Positions 22,650 to 31,689 of a stretch of DNA of 64,000 bases are shown here, one piece after another. The number at the start of each line of letters is the position of its first letter. Position 1 is the stretch's first letter. Below the pieces are notes generated by a model. That model had not been told where the DNA came from and ran no database searches. It saw nothing but the letters and a program-made list of their open reading frames with translations. The DNA is from Myxococcales bacterium (GTDB lineage: Bacteria > Myxococcota_A > Polyangia > Haliangiales > Haliangiaceae), in assembly GCA_016707895.1 (NCBI GenBank), contig JADJGV010000013.1, positions 248,001-312,000 on the forward strand, in the 5' to 3' direction. A program made the position numbers and the translations under genes.

Positions 22650-23246
22650 TCACAGCTGCCGGCCGACCCAGGCCATCGCGGTCCCCCAGAACGGCAACTC
22701 CTCCTCGCCCTCGTAGCGCTGGTAGTACGGCGTGAGGCGCAGGATGTGGTCCCAGCCGACGGCGATCTCCCAGCGTCGCGCGCTGACACCGACGCGCAGA
22801 TCGCCCGTCAACACCACGCCGGTGTCGGTGGAGCGGATCGTCTTGCCAGGCAGCACCACGCCGATCCGCTCGATGTGGCCGGTCGTGCCGAGGCCGACCT
22901 GGAGCCAGGGCCCTCGCCGCCACGGCGCGACGCGGACGCCGGCGCCGAGGACGCCAAGGTACCGCCGCGCGCCATCGGCGAGGAACAGGCCGGCGTCGGC
23001 GCTGGCGACCACCTGCGTGTGCGGGGTCAGGGCCCAGTCGAGCGAGACCCCGGCCGCCGGTCCGCCGATGTACAGCCGCACCAGCGGGACCCGCGCGCCT
23101 GCGCGCACTGTCACCGTCGGTGCCCCCAGCGCCGCCCGCGCGCGCGCCGCCCTCCCCTCGGCGACGGCGTCGCGGACGCCGGCGAGTGGCGCCACGGTCA
23201 GCGCGGCGAGCCCCGCCAGCGCCATGGCGAGCCGTGGCGGCGTCAC
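22650..23246 (-). CDS. Predicted outer-membrane beta-barrel protein
   Basis: 198 residues from a GTG overlapping the upstream stop (an ATG at 23225 is the alternative). Signal peptide 'AMALAGLAALTVAPLAGV' then alternating strands such as 'PLVRLYIGGPAAGVSLDWAL', 'GPWLQVGLGTTGHIERIGVVL' and 'RWEIAVGWDHILRLTPYYQRY'. The short barrel of about eight strands and end 'AMAWVGRQL' fit OmpA/OmpW-size proteins. Coupled to the cytochrome c peroxidase, so it may help that enzyme's envelope function; the link is only positional. Confidence 0.65.
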   Translation of the reverse strand: MTPPRLAMALAGLAALTVAPLAGVRDAVAEGRAARARAALGAPTVTVRAGARVPLVRLYIGGPAAGVSLDWALTPHTQVVASADAGLFLADGARRYLGVLGAGVRVAPWRRGPWLQVGLGTTGHIERIGVVLPGKTIRSTDTGVVLTGDLRVGVSARRWEIAVGWDHILRLTPYYQRYEGEEELPFWGTAMAWVGRQL

Positions 23247-24355
23247 GGTCCCCCCGGGGGCAGGCCGCTGGGGACGCGCGCCGGGATCGTCCGATCGAAG
23301 GTGCCATCCGAGATCGCGTCGAAGAACAGGATCAGGTCGTCGGCGCCGCCAACCGCCACCTCGACGTCGCCCTCGAGCAACGGATCGGTGACCCGGTTGT
23401 TGTGGTAGTTGTCGAACACCGCGCCGAGCGTCGCCAGGGCGCCGTTGTGCATGTACGGCGCGGTGAGCGTGACCATGCGCAGCGAGGGCGTGCGGAACCG
23501 TCGCTGGCCATCGCCGAGATCGACCGGAGCGCCAGGCCGCGAGGGGATCGCGAGCTCGTGCAGCTGGAAGTCGGAGAACAGCGGCCCCGAGTGGCAGCGC
23601 GCACACCCCTGGTAGATGAACCCGTGCAGGCCCCGGATCTGCGCCGGCGTCAACGCGTCGTCGTCGCCCGCCATGTAGCGATCGAACGAGCTGTTCGTGG
23701 GCACGAGCGTGCGCTCGAAGGCCGCGATGGCCTTGGCCAGGTTGGTCGCGGTCACGCCGCCGGCGCCGAACGCCGCCTCGAACCGGGTCACGTACTCCGG
23801 GATGGCGCCCAGCCGGGCGACCACCTCGTCGAGGATCTGATCCTCGGCGACCGTCGTCCCCCGCATCTCGGCCGCGCTCGTGATCGGACCGAGCACCTGG
23901 GCCTCGAGCGAGGTGACCCGATGGTCCCAGAACATCGGCGCCAGCTCGGGCGCGACGGCGCCGTCGACGGACAGCCCGTTCCACGCGGTGACCAGCACGG
24001 TCTGGGCGTTGCGCGACGTGCGCGGCGCGGCGGGGTCGGCGTCGCGCGCCGGCCCGACACCGCGTCCGCCAGTGCCGACCGACACCGCCAACCCATCGCT
24101 GTAGCCGAACTCGGGGTGGTGACAGGTCGCGCACGCGATGTCGCGATCGCCTGACAGGATCGGGTCCCAGTACAGCAGGCGCCCGAGCTCGATCGTCTCC
24201 GGGCGCCCGGGGTTGTCGGCCGGCTCGGGCACGACGCTCGGCAGCGCCGCGAGCGTCTCGCGGGGATCGGGCGTCAGGTAGTCGGTGCACCCCGCGAGCA
24301 ACGCGACGACGGCCACCCCGGCGGGTCCGAGCATCGCGCAGCGATCGGTCGACAC
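23243..24355 (-). CDS. Di-haem cytochrome c peroxidase (MauG/CcpA family) lipoprotein
   Basis: 370 residues. Lipobox 'ALLAGC' directs it to the envelope. Two c-type haem motifs, 'CATCHHPEFGYSDG' and 'CARCHSGPLFSD', with the usual spacing, and 'TPSLRMVTLTAPYMHNGALATL' near the C-terminus, where the conserved Met/His ligand region of this family lies. Members reduce hydrogen peroxide with electrons from small cytochromes, or oxidise other substrates (MauG type). GTG start at 24355, or ATG at 24334. Two-component genes lie just upstream on the same strand with a 46-base gap. Confidence 0.9.
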   Translation of the reverse strand: MSTDRCAMLGPAGVAVVALLAGCTDYLTPDPRETLAALPSVVPEPADNPGRPETIELGRLLYWDPILSGDRDIACATCHHPEFGYSDGLAVSVGTGGRGVGPARDADPAAPRTSRNAQTVLVTAWNGLSVDGAVAPELAPMFWDHRVTSLEAQVLGPITSAAEMRGTTVAEDQILDEVVARLGAIPEYVTRFEAAFGAGGVTATNLAKAIAAFERTLVPTNSSFDRYMAGDDDALTPAQIRGLHGFIYQGCARCHSGPLFSDFQLHELAIPSRPGAPVDLGDGQRRFRTPSLRMVTLTAPYMHNGALATLGAVFDNYHNNRVTDPLLEGDVEVAVGGADDLILFFDAISDGTFDRTIPARVPSGLPPGGP

Positions 24356-24401
24356 GATCGTGAGTCTACCCGCCCCGGCGCGTCGGAGTGTTGCGGCCGT
24401 G

Positions 24402-25760
24402 TTAACGGCGGGCTCCCCCGGGGTCGGTCGCCAGCGACGCGCTCGTCGCGGGCCCGCCGCGCAGGGTCAGCCGCGCGATCGTGCCCGACGCGGGCGACGA
24501 TTCCAGCTCGACGTCACCGCCGTGGACCCGGGCGATGCGCCGCGCGAGCGCGAGCCCGAGCCCGACGCCGCCCGTGCCGCGTGTGCGCGATCCGTCGGCG
24601 CGCCAGAACGGCGTGAACGCCAGGCCCAGCTCGCTGGCGCTCATCCCGACGCCCTGGTCGACGACCTCGATCGCGAAGCCCTCGCCTCGCCGGCCAAGCC
24701 GCAGCGCGATCGGGCTGCCGGGCGGCGAGTACTTGGCCGCGTTGTCGAGCAGGTTGTCCAGCGCGCGTCGGATCAGCGCGCCGTCGCCATCGCAGCGCGC
24801 GTGCGCGAGCGTCGTCGCGAGCTCGATCGGGTGCGTCCCGTGGTGAGCCGCGCAGCGGGCGCGCGCCTGCGCCACGACCGCGACCAGATCCACCTCGGCC
24901 CGACGGAACGCCGCGGCGGCGGTGCTGTCGAGCCGCACCAGCGCGAACACGTCCTCGATGATCCGCTCGATCTCGGCGAGATCGGCGTCCACGTCGTCGA
25001 GCACCTGCTTCGCGGCGTGCGGATCGGCGCTGGCGAGATCGAGCGCGAGCTTGACCCTGGTCAACGGCGTCCGCAGCTCGTGCGAGATGTCCGCCATCAT
25101 CGCGCGCTGGGCGCGCAGCAACCGCTCGATCTGTTCAGCCATCTCATCGAAGGCGCGCCCGACGGCGCCGAGCTCGTCGGCGCGCCGCAGCCGGGTCCGC
25201 ACGCCGGTCTCCCCGCGACCGAACGCGCGGGCGGCGTCGCCCAGCACGGTCAGCGGACGGACGATCGTGCGCGCCAGGACCAGCGTGGCGACCAGCGCGA
25301 TCACCAGGCTCACGCCGACCACCGCCGACAGCGAGAGGATGATCCACGCCGGGCCGTCCCCGGCCGGCCGGTGGAGCACCACCCGCGCCGGCCCCAGCGC
25401 GATGGCCAGGCGTTCGTGCTCGATGCGGGGCGCGCCCGCCTCGACCCGCAGCTCGGCGGCCGTGGGGGGCGTGAGCGGCGCCCCGACGCCGCCGATCAGC
25501 TGCCCGCGCCGGTCGTAGACGAACAGGTCGAGCCGGCGCAGCGCCGGGTCGCGGTGGAGCTCGCGGACCAGCGCGGCGTCGTCGTCCGGAAACCTCGCCG
25601 CGAGCTGGTTCACCAGCGACTCGACGGCCCGCGCCTGGTGATCCTCGGGACGTCGGCCGTCGAGCAACCGGACCGCGATCAGCGTGCCGATCGCGACCAC
25701 CACCATCAGCGCGGCGAACCCGTACAGCCGCCAGGCGAGCGATCGGTGCCGATCGGTCAT
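24402..25760 (-). CDS. Membrane sensor histidine kinase
   Basis: 452 residues. Two membrane helices ('YGFAALMVVVAIGTLIAV' and 'IILSLSAVVGVSLVIALVATLV') bracket an extracytoplasmic domain of about 120 residues, then HAMP ('TIVRPLTVLGDAA'), H-box 'DISHELRTPL', N-box 'NLLDNAAKYSPPG', 'DQGVGM' and 'GTGGVGLGLALARRIA'. Overlaps the partner regulator stop by four bases. Belongs to the EnvZ/CpxA-like group; the nearby peroxidase suggests redox or envelope stress as a possible input, which is inference. Confidence 0.93.
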   Translation of the reverse strand: MTDRHRSLAWRLYGFAALMVVVAIGTLIAVRLLDGRRPEDHQARAVESLVNQLAARFPDDDAALVRELHRDPALRRLDLFVYDRRGQLIGGVGAPLTPPTAAELRVEAGAPRIEHERLAIALGPARVVLHRPAGDGPAWIILSLSAVVGVSLVIALVATLVLARTIVRPLTVLGDAARAFGRGETGVRTRLRRADELGAVGRAFDEMAEQIERLLRAQRAMMADISHELRTPLTRVKLALDLASADPHAAKQVLDDVDADLAEIERIIEDVFALVRLDSTAAAAFRRAEVDLVAVVAQARARCAAHHGTHPIELATTLAHARCDGDGALIRRALDNLLDNAAKYSPPGSPIALRLGRRGEGFAIEVVDQGVGMSASELGLAFTPFWRADGSRTRGTGGVGLGLALARRIARVHGGDVELESSPASGTIARLTLRGGPATSASLATDPGGARR

Positions 25761-26455
25761 GGCGACGCTTCGAGCGCGAGCACGTAGCCGATGCCGCGCA
25801 CGGTCTTGAGGAGCCGGGGGCGGCGGGCGTCGTCGCCGAGCTTCGCGCGCAGCCGCGAGACGTGCACGTCGATCGAGCGATCGAAGACCACGTCCGAGGT
25901 CCCGTTCGCGTCGAGCAGCTGCTCGCGGGTGACCATCCGCCCGGCGTGCTCGGACAGGGCCCACAGCACGCCGAACTCGGTCGTCGTGACCGCGACCTCG
26001 CGGCCGTCGAGCCGGACGCTGAAGCGGGCGCGATCGAGCACGAGCCGGCCGAGATCGATCACCGTCGTCGGCGGCCCCACCAAGCCGCGGGCGCGACGCA
26101 CGACCGCGCGGATGCGCGCCAACAGCTCGCGCGCGGAGAACGGCTTGGTCAAGTAGTCGTCAGCGCCGAGCTCGAGCCCGAGGACGCGATCGGCCTCGTC
26201 GGTGCGCGCCGTCACGATGACGATCGGGACCGCCAGCTGCTGGCGCAAGTGGCGGCACACCTGGAGGCCGTCCTGCCCGGGGAGCTGGAGGTCGAGCACG
26301 ACGCAATCGTAGGGCGTGCGCTTCGCCTCGGCCTCCCCGGCGAGGCCGTCGCGGACGATCGTCACGGCCACCTGCTGCGTCTCGAGGAAGCGCGCCGTCA
26401 GCGCCGCGATCCGCGCGTCGTCTTCGATCAGCAGCACGCGACAGCCCGTCGTCAC
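25757..26455 (-). CDS. OmpR-family response regulator
   Basis: 232 residues from GTG. Receiver motifs 'LLIEDDARI', 'CVVLDLQLPGQDG' (phospho-Asp) and 'YLTKPFSARE', then a winged-helix domain ending 'DVHVSRLRAKL ... VRGIGYVLA'. First gene of an operon with the histidine kinase and perhaps the peroxidase pair downstream. CpxR/RstA-like by layout. The start at GTG 26455 gives a short Thr-Thr leader before the first strand. Confidence 0.94.
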   Translation of the reverse strand: MTTGCRVLLIEDDARIAALTARFLETQQVAVTIVRDGLAGEAEAKRTPYDCVVLDLQLPGQDGLQVCRHLRQQLAVPIVIVTARTDEADRVLGLELGADDYLTKPFSARELLARIRAVVRRARGLVGPPTTVIDLGRLVLDRARFSVRLDGREVAVTTTEFGVLWALSEHAGRMVTREQLLDANGTSDVVFDRSIDVHVSRLRAKLGDDARRPRLLKTVRGIGYVLALEASP

Positions 26456-26554
26456 CCCTCTACGCTACGCGCCTTCCGCGGGCCTGGGCGCCGCCGCAAC
26501 AGTCGGAAACATTCGCAGGCGCCACCTTTCCCGCCACCACGCGTCACGGACGTC

Positions 26555-26735
26555 GATCGGCGACTCATCCCGTTCGGGTGGATCGCGTCGTCGCCCCACC
26601 GTCGGCTGGACCGCCGACCCGCGCCACTGCCAGGCCTCGCCAGGCACGATCGTCGAGACGCCCCCACCATCGTCGCTGGCGAGGCCATCGACGTGGTGCC
26701 GTCGATCCCGACGATCCCGTTCCTGAGCATGTGGG
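26555..26735 (+). pseudogene. Degraded copy of the 5' end of the kinase gene at 28018
   Basis: Sits in the gene-free gap 26456-26838. The 21 bases at 26561-26581 (CGACTCATCCCGTTCGGGTGG) are identical to 27919-27939 upstream of the kinase start, and the similarity continues through 'CCACTGCCAG' to a stretch reading 'APTIVAGEAIDVVPSIPTI', which matches kinase residues 'APTVVAGEVIADAAPSIPTI' in order and frame. It then stops before any kinase motif. So it is a leftover of a duplication that carried the leader and first ~30 codons. Confidence 0.7.
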
Positions 26736-26838
26736 GCCCCGCGGGGGCGTCCGACGTCCCCGCCCCACATCCGTGGTTCACGATTGGCGGAGATCCACCT
26801 GCCTCCGCCTGGGCGTGGCGACACGCCCTCACGGGAAC
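26729..26838 (-). terminator. Two hairpins after the ADYC-like gene, one of the GCGA family
   Basis: Immediately beyond the stop of the ADYC-like gene (26839-26841 lies in the same GGAACTCAG motif). Hairpin 1, 26811-26828, is GGGCGTG-GCGA-CACGCCC, the same as at 5359-5376. Hairpin 2, 26729-26770, pairs ATGTGGGGC with GCCCCACAT around a GC-rich interior. Likely 3'-end structures. The rest of the gap up to 26555 shows nothing else. Confidence 0.6.
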
Positions 26839-27870
26839 TCAGATCGGCTTCACCGGCAGGCGGCTGACCACGTAGGCGTTGTCGGGCCAGTGGCCGGGGG
26901 CGCCGGGGAACGCGGCGTCGCAGGACGGCAGGTGGCACGCCTCCTCGATCTCCTTGGCGAACATGGCGCCGAGGCGGTGGACGTTCAGGCACAGCGCGCC
27001 CTCGGGGCCCCAGTAGGCCTCGGTGTCGTACTCGTTCCAGGTGACGAAGCCCCAGTCCTTCTCGTTGGTCCAGCGCAGCGGCGTGCCCTGCTTGGTGAAC
27101 GCGTGGCCGTCGCCGCACACGTCCGACACGTACAGCTTGAACATCGCGGTGCGCTGCTTCTCGTTGGTCTCGTGCAGCGGGCCGGCGCTCTTGGTGGTGT
27201 GCCGGGTCATGTACAGCTTGTAGAGGGCGCCGCCCGGGCACGCCCAGTTGACCCAGCCCGCCGTCGAGTGGGGGTCGATGTCGTAGACCGTCTTCTGCTC
27301 GGCCGAGTAGCGATCGCCGGTGAACAGGATGGTGCCGTCGGGGTCCGGGTACCACTCCTGGCCGTCGTTGAGCAACTGCGGCGGCGGCAGCGTGCACACC
27401 GGCCGGAAGTCCTGGGGCGGCGCGCCGGCCTCCTTCCATGACAGCTTGTACGACTCGAGCTGCTCGCCGGCGGGATCGACCCACAGGTCGAAGCCGCCGT
27501 AGACCGCCTGGATCCGCATCTCGAACTTGCGCGGCTCGGCCGCCGAGTCGATCACCGTGATCGTCGCGCCGCCGAGCATCGCGCCGTGCAGCCAGACGTT
27601 GCCGTCGGCGTCCACCGCGGTCAGGTGGTCGGCCTCGACCTGGGGGTAGAGCTGGGTCCACCACACCAGCGGCGACTCCAGGCCGGTGACGATCAACCCT
27701 TCGTCGTTGGGTAGGCCCTTGAAGTTCAGCTCGTGGAAGTCGTACTGGGCGAGGTAGGGCGAGTTCGAGCCGCACTCGATCTTCGAGCACGCCGCGCGGG
27801 CATCGCGCGCGAAGAGGGAAGCGACGAGGACACCGCCGAGCGACAGCGACAGGACCAGGGGCTTGCGCAT
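26839..27870 (-). CDS. Secreted ADYC-domain-like protein, copy 1
   Basis: 343 residues with signal peptide ('LVLSLSLGGVLVASLFARDARA') and mature start 'ACSKIECGSNSP'. Near residue 270 it has 'VCGDGHAFTKQGTPLRW', which resembles the ADYC motif (A-D-Y-C-G-D-G...G-T) of secreted proteins found mainly in myxobacteria. Eight or more cysteines suggest disulfides. A paralogue lies at 30544-31548 ('ACSKIECGSNSP' again), and a Ser/Thr kinase gene lies between, divergent from this one. Biochemical role unknown. The stop codon lies inside a GCGA-hairpin repeat. Confidence 0.75.
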   Translation of the reverse strand: MRKPLVLSLSLGGVLVASLFARDARAACSKIECGSNSPYLAQYDFHELNFKGLPNDEGLIVTGLESPLVWWTQLYPQVEADHLTAVDADGNVWLHGAMLGGATITVIDSAAEPRKFEMRIQAVYGGFDLWVDPAGEQLESYKLSWKEAGAPPQDFRPVCTLPPPQLLNDGQEWYPDPDGTILFTGDRYSAEQKTVYDIDPHSTAGWVNWACPGGALYKLYMTRHTTKSAGPLHETNEKQRTAMFKLYVSDVCGDGHAFTKQGTPLRWTNEKDWGFVTWNEYDTEAYWGPEGALCLNVHRLGAMFAKEIEEACHLPSCDAAFPGAPGHWPDNAYVVSRLPVKPI

Positions 27871-28017
27871 GTCCAGGTAGAGTCGCCGCGGGCAAAACGT
27901 GTCACAGAAATCGGTCGCCGACTCATCCCGTTCGGGTGGGGCCGCCTGCCTGGGTCGGAAGCCCCACCCGGCCCTGCCACTGCCAGACCTTGCCGGGTAC
28001 GATCTTCCAGGACCTCC

Positions 28018-30552
28018 GTGGCCAAGTCGCGTCCCTCCCCCACCGCCCCCACCGTCGTCGCCGGCGAGGTGATCGCCGACGCGGCGCCGTCGATCCCGAC
28101 GATCGACCTGCGGGTCGCGCAGTCCAAGGCCGAGGCCGCGCTGTTCGGCGCCAGCGAGGCGGTGCGGATCGGGCGCTACCGCATCATCGAGCGGGTCGGC
28201 GCTGGCGGCATGGGCATCGTCTGGTCGGCCTGGGATCCGGAGCTCGGCCGGGCGGTCGCGCTCAAGCTGGCGTCGTCGGGTGACGCCGCGGCGCGCGCGC
28301 TGGCCCGCGACGAGGCCCGGGCGCTGGCCCGGCTGTCACACCCCAACGTCGTGCCGATCTACGACGTGCTCGATCACGACGACCGCGTGCTGCTGGTGAT
28401 GGAGCTGATCAAGGGCGAGAGCCTGCGCGCGGCGAGCAAGGCCCGCAGCCCGGCGCAGATCGTCCGCGACTACCGCCAGGCCGGCGAGGGGCTGGCGGCG
28501 GCCCACGCCGCGGGGTTGATCCACCGCGACTTCAAGCCCGACAACGCGCTGCTGGGCGCCGACGGCCGGGTGCGCGTGCTCGACTTCGGGCTGGCCCACG
28601 ACGCCGGCGGCGGCGAGGGCTTCGTCGCCGGCACCCCCGGCTACATGGCGCCGGAGCAAGAGCGCGGCGAGAAGCTGTCGCCGGCCGTCGATCAGTTCGC
28701 GCTGTGCGTGGCGCTGCGCGAGTCGTTGACCGCCCGCGGCGGCGTGCCGCGCTGGTTGCAGCCGGTGCTGGCGCGCGGGACCGCGGCGGCGCCCGGCGAT
28801 CGCTACCCGACGATGAGCGACCTGTTGGCCGCGCTGGCGCGCGATCCCGCCACGCGGTGGCGGCGGCGCGCGCTCGTCGGCGGCGGCGCGCTGGCCATCG
28901 CCGGCGCGGCCGGTGCGTTCATGATCGGCCGCGCCCAACAGCGCCCCTCGGTCGACGAGACCTGCCGCGGCGGACCGCGCCAGCTCGAGGCGTCGTGGGG
29001 GCCGTCGCGTCGGGCGACGATCGCGCGCGGGCTCGGCCTGCTGCCGGACAGCTACGCGCGCGACAGCGTGCCCGCGCTCGTCGCGAGCCTCGACCGCTAC
29101 GCGGACCACTGGATCTCGCTGCATCGCGACTCGTGCCAGGCCTACGCACGGCACGAACTGACGGCGGAGCTCTACGATCGGCGCACCGCGTGCCTGGCCC
29201 GACCTCGGTCGGCCCTCGCCGCCATCGCCGACCTCGCCGAGCGGGCGGGTCCCGCCGAGCTGCCAGGCTTGATCCAGGCCGCCACGGCCTTGCCCGACGT
29301 CGCCGCGTGCGCCGACGACGCCGCGCTGCTCGCCGACGTCGCCCAGCCGTCGACCGCGCTGGCCCCGGAGGTCTCGGCCATCGACCAAGGCCTCGCCCGG
29401 GTCGACGTCGAGCGCGACGCCGGGCGCGTCGAGGACGCGGCGCGGGACGTCGAGCCGCTCGTCGCGCGCGCCGAGGCCACGAGCTACCGCCCGGTGCTGG
29501 CGCGGGCGCTCGTGGCCCGGGGCCGGGTGGCCATGACGGGCGAGCGCGCCGACTGGGGGCGGGCCGACTTCGCCGCCGCCGTCACCGCGGCGATCGCGAC
29601 CGGCGACGATCCGCTGGCCGTCGAGGCCTGGGCGCGCCTGGCCTGGAGCACGGCGATGACGAGCGAGACCGGCGTCGGGCCCGCGCTCGATGGGCTCGCC
29701 ATGGTGCGCGCGCTCGACCAGCGCGCCGGCAGCCGCGGCGGGTTCGCCCGCGCGTTGCTGCACAACAACCTCGGCGGGGTGGCGCTGGCGAGCGGCGATC
29801 GGGCCACCGCCCTCGCCGAGTTCCAGCTGGCCCGCGGCCTGGCCGCCGAGATCTCGGGCGGCGACGCGGCCGAGCTCGACGTCGCGCTCGAGAACCTGCT
29901 GCTCTTGCTCGACGACTTCGCCGAGGCCAAGCGGGTCGGCGGCGAGTTGATCGCCACCCGCACGCGCGCCTATGGCGCGACCCACCCGCTGACGCTCCAA
30001 GCGCGCGTGCTCGCGGCGGTGGTCGATCCCGACCCGGCGACGACCCGTCAGGACCTGGTCGCGACGATCCTCGACCTGGCGCGGCTGCACCCGTCGCTGG
30101 GCCACACCATCGCCGACCTCGCGCGCGAGGCGATCTTCACGTCGGCGCTGGTCGACGCCGGCGCCACGGTCCGGCAGCTGGCCGACGTCGTCGCCGCGAC
30201 CGCCAGCCGTGGTGCGGACCCGGCGCACCTGGCCTACGCGGCCGCCTTCGCCCACCTCGCCGCCGGGGATGCCGGCGCCGCCAGCGCGGCGTTCCGCCGC
30301 GAGCTGGCCACCGTCACGGAGACGCCGACCACGCCGTGGTGGCAGCGCAAGCGCCTGGTCGACCTCCGGCTGGGGCTCGCGCTCGCGGAGCTGGCCGCGG
30401 CCCGCTTCGACGACGCGACCGCCGAGGTCGAGCGCGCCGCGGCGACGCTCGACGGGATCATCGGGCGGATGCCGGCGTCGATCGCGGCGCGCCGCCACGC
30501 GGCGGTCGCGATCGCCCGACGCCGGATCACGGCCGCCGTCCCGCTACGGTAG
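28018..30552 (+). CDS. Ser/Thr protein kinase with transmembrane helix and helical-repeat C-terminus
   Basis: 844 residues from GTG (28018); there is a long open frame upstream but it lacks similarity and overlaps the divergent gene. Kinase motifs: 'GAGGMGIVWSA', ATP Lys in 'VALKLA', 'HRDFKPDNALL', 'DFGLAHDA', '[11 protein letters not shown]'. The kinase core is compact; a membrane helix follows near residue 290 ('ALVGGGALAIAGAAGAFMIG'), then about 530 residues of Ala-rich helical repeats (TPR-like) with 'CQAYARHELTAELYDRRTACL', a stretch widespread in myxobacterial kinases. The 3' end overlaps the convergent ADYC-like gene by 9 bases. Confidence 0.93.
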   Translation: MAKSRPSPTAPTVVAGEVIADAAPSIPTIDLRVAQSKAEAALFGASEAVRIGRYRIIERVGAGGMGIVWSAWDPELGRAVALKLASSGDAAARALARDEARALARLSHPNVVPIYDVLDHDDRVLLVMELIKGESLRAASKARSPAQIVRDYRQAGEGLAAAHAAGLIHRDFKPDNALLGADGRVRVLDFGLAHDAGGGEGFVAGTPGYMAPEQERGEKLSPAVDQFALCVALRESLTARGGVPRWLQPVLARGTAAAPGDRYPTMSDLLAALARDPATRWRRRALVGGGALAIAGAAGAFMIGRAQQRPSVDETCRGGPRQLEASWGPSRRATIARGLGLLPDSYARDSVPALVASLDRYADHWISLHRDSCQAYARHELTAELYDRRTACLARPRSALAAIADLAERAGPAELPGLIQAATALPDVAACADDAALLADVAQPSTALAPEVSAIDQGLARVDVERDAGRVEDAARDVEPLVARAEATSYRPVLARALVARGRVAMTGERADWGRADFAAAVTAAIATGDDPLAVEAWARLAWSTAMTSETGVGPALDGLAMVRALDQRAGSRGGFARALLHNNLGGVALASGDRATALAEFQLARGLAAEISGGDAAELDVALENLLLLLDDFAEAKRVGGELIATRTRAYGATHPLTLQARVLAAVVDPDPATTRQDLVATILDLARLHPSLGHTIADLAREAIFTSALVDAGATVRQLADVVAATASRGADPAHLAYAAAFAHLAAGDAGAASAAFRRELATVTETPTTPWWQRKRLVDLRLGLALAELAAARFDDATAEVERAAATLDGIIGRMPASIAARRHAAVAIARRRITAAVPLR

Positions 30553-31548
30553 CGCCTGGGGGATGGAGGTGAACAGGTAGGCGTTCGACGGGAACGGCGA
30601 CAGGCTCGGGTACGCCGACGCGCAGGTGGGTGGGAGCTGCGAGCCGCAGGCCGGCGCGACGACCCCCTGGTAGTAGGTCGCGCCCTTGCGGTAGTCGTCG
30701 ATGCACAACGCACCGTTGGGCCCCCACACGCCTTCGAGGACGTCCTGGCCGAGCACGGCCGAGCCCCAGTTGTACGGCGGGTTGTTCCAGAACAGCGGGG
30801 TGCCCTGGGTGGTGAACGCGTTGCCGTTGCCGCACACGTCGCCCACGTACATCTTGAGCATCGCCTGGTGGTACGCCCGCGACAGCGCGTAGCCGAGCGC
30901 CGACGACGGCACGGTGTTGCGCGTGTAGAACAGCTTGTAGAGCACGTGGTTGTAGCAGCCGATGTTGAACCAGTTGCCGTCGTCGGCGGCGGCGGCCTTG
31001 ACGCGCTTGGTCTCGGCCACGAAGCGCTCGCCGCTGAACAACACGCTCTCCTTCGCGAGCTGGGTGCCGCGTGGCGGCAGCGAGCACACGGGGGTCTTCT
31101 GCGTGATGTTGCCGCCGGTGTAGTTCAACTCGTAGCTCTCGGCGCCCGGCGACGCCGCGGCGCCGACCCAGAACGGCGTCGCGAGCGTCACGTGATCGAT
31201 CGACAGCTTGTAGAGCTGACCGTTCGGCGACACGATCTCGAGGTGCGCGCCGGTCAGCGCGCCGTGCTCGACGACGACCGCGTTCGACGCCAGATCGCGC
31301 CCCACCAGGCGGGCGCCGATGACGTCGGCGCGGTAGGTGACGCCGCTCGCGACCAGGTAGCGCACGCGCAACCCCGCGGTGTTGGGCAGGCCGATCTCGT
31401 TCAGCTCGTGGAACTCATACAGGTCGATGACGGGGGAGTTCGAGCCGCATTCGATCTTCGAGCACGCCGCCGACGCGTCGGTCGCGCGCGCGGCGACCAC
31501 CGCCAGCGCGAGCGCAGGAACCAGAGCGAGCGAGACGAGTGACTTCAT
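30544..31548 (-). CDS. Secreted ADYC-domain-like protein, copy 2
   Basis: 334 residues. Signal peptide ('LVSLALVPALALAVVAARATDASAA'), mature start 'CSKIECGSNSPV', then 'YEFHELNEIGLPNTAGL', which parallels copy 1 ('YDFHELNFKGLPNDEGL'). ADYC-like stretch 'VCGNGNAFTTQGTPLFW'. The ATG at 31548 is chosen over a longer frame because the signal peptide follows. It is convergent with the kinase gene and overlaps its last 9 bases, so the three genes were probably inherited as a block. Confidence 0.75.
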   Translation of the reverse strand: MKSLVSLALVPALALAVVAARATDASAACSKIECGSNSPVIDLYEFHELNEIGLPNTAGLRVRYLVASGVTYRADVIGARLVGRDLASNAVVVEHGALTGAHLEIVSPNGQLYKLSIDHVTLATPFWVGAAASPGAESYELNYTGGNITQKTPVCSLPPRGTQLAKESVLFSGERFVAETKRVKAAAADDGNWFNIGCYNHVLYKLFYTRNTVPSSALGYALSRAYHQAMLKMYVGDVCGNGNAFTTQGTPLFWNNPPYNWGSAVLGQDVLEGVWGPNGALCIDDYRKGATYYQGVVAPACGSQLPPTCASAYPSLSPFPSNAYLFTSIPQALP

Positions 31549-31611
31549 GACGGACCGGCCTCCCGTAGGTGTGGGCAGGTAGAGTCCGGCAGGGTCTGGA
31601 TGTGTCGCGCT

Positions 31612-31642
31612 GGCGCGAAGAAAGATCACCCATCTGGGGTGA
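31612..31642 (-). terminator. Probable rho-independent terminator after the sigma factor gene
   Basis: On the minus strand a 6-bp stem TCACCC/GGGTGA with loop CAGAT (31626-31642) runs straight into TCTTTCTTC. It lies 47 bases past the stop of the ECF sigma gene and ahead of the next gene on that strand. Confidence 0.5.
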
Positions 31643-31689
31643 GCGCGAAGCAGGCCAGCGATCTCAGCCGGTTAGCGAGGACCGGCCCC

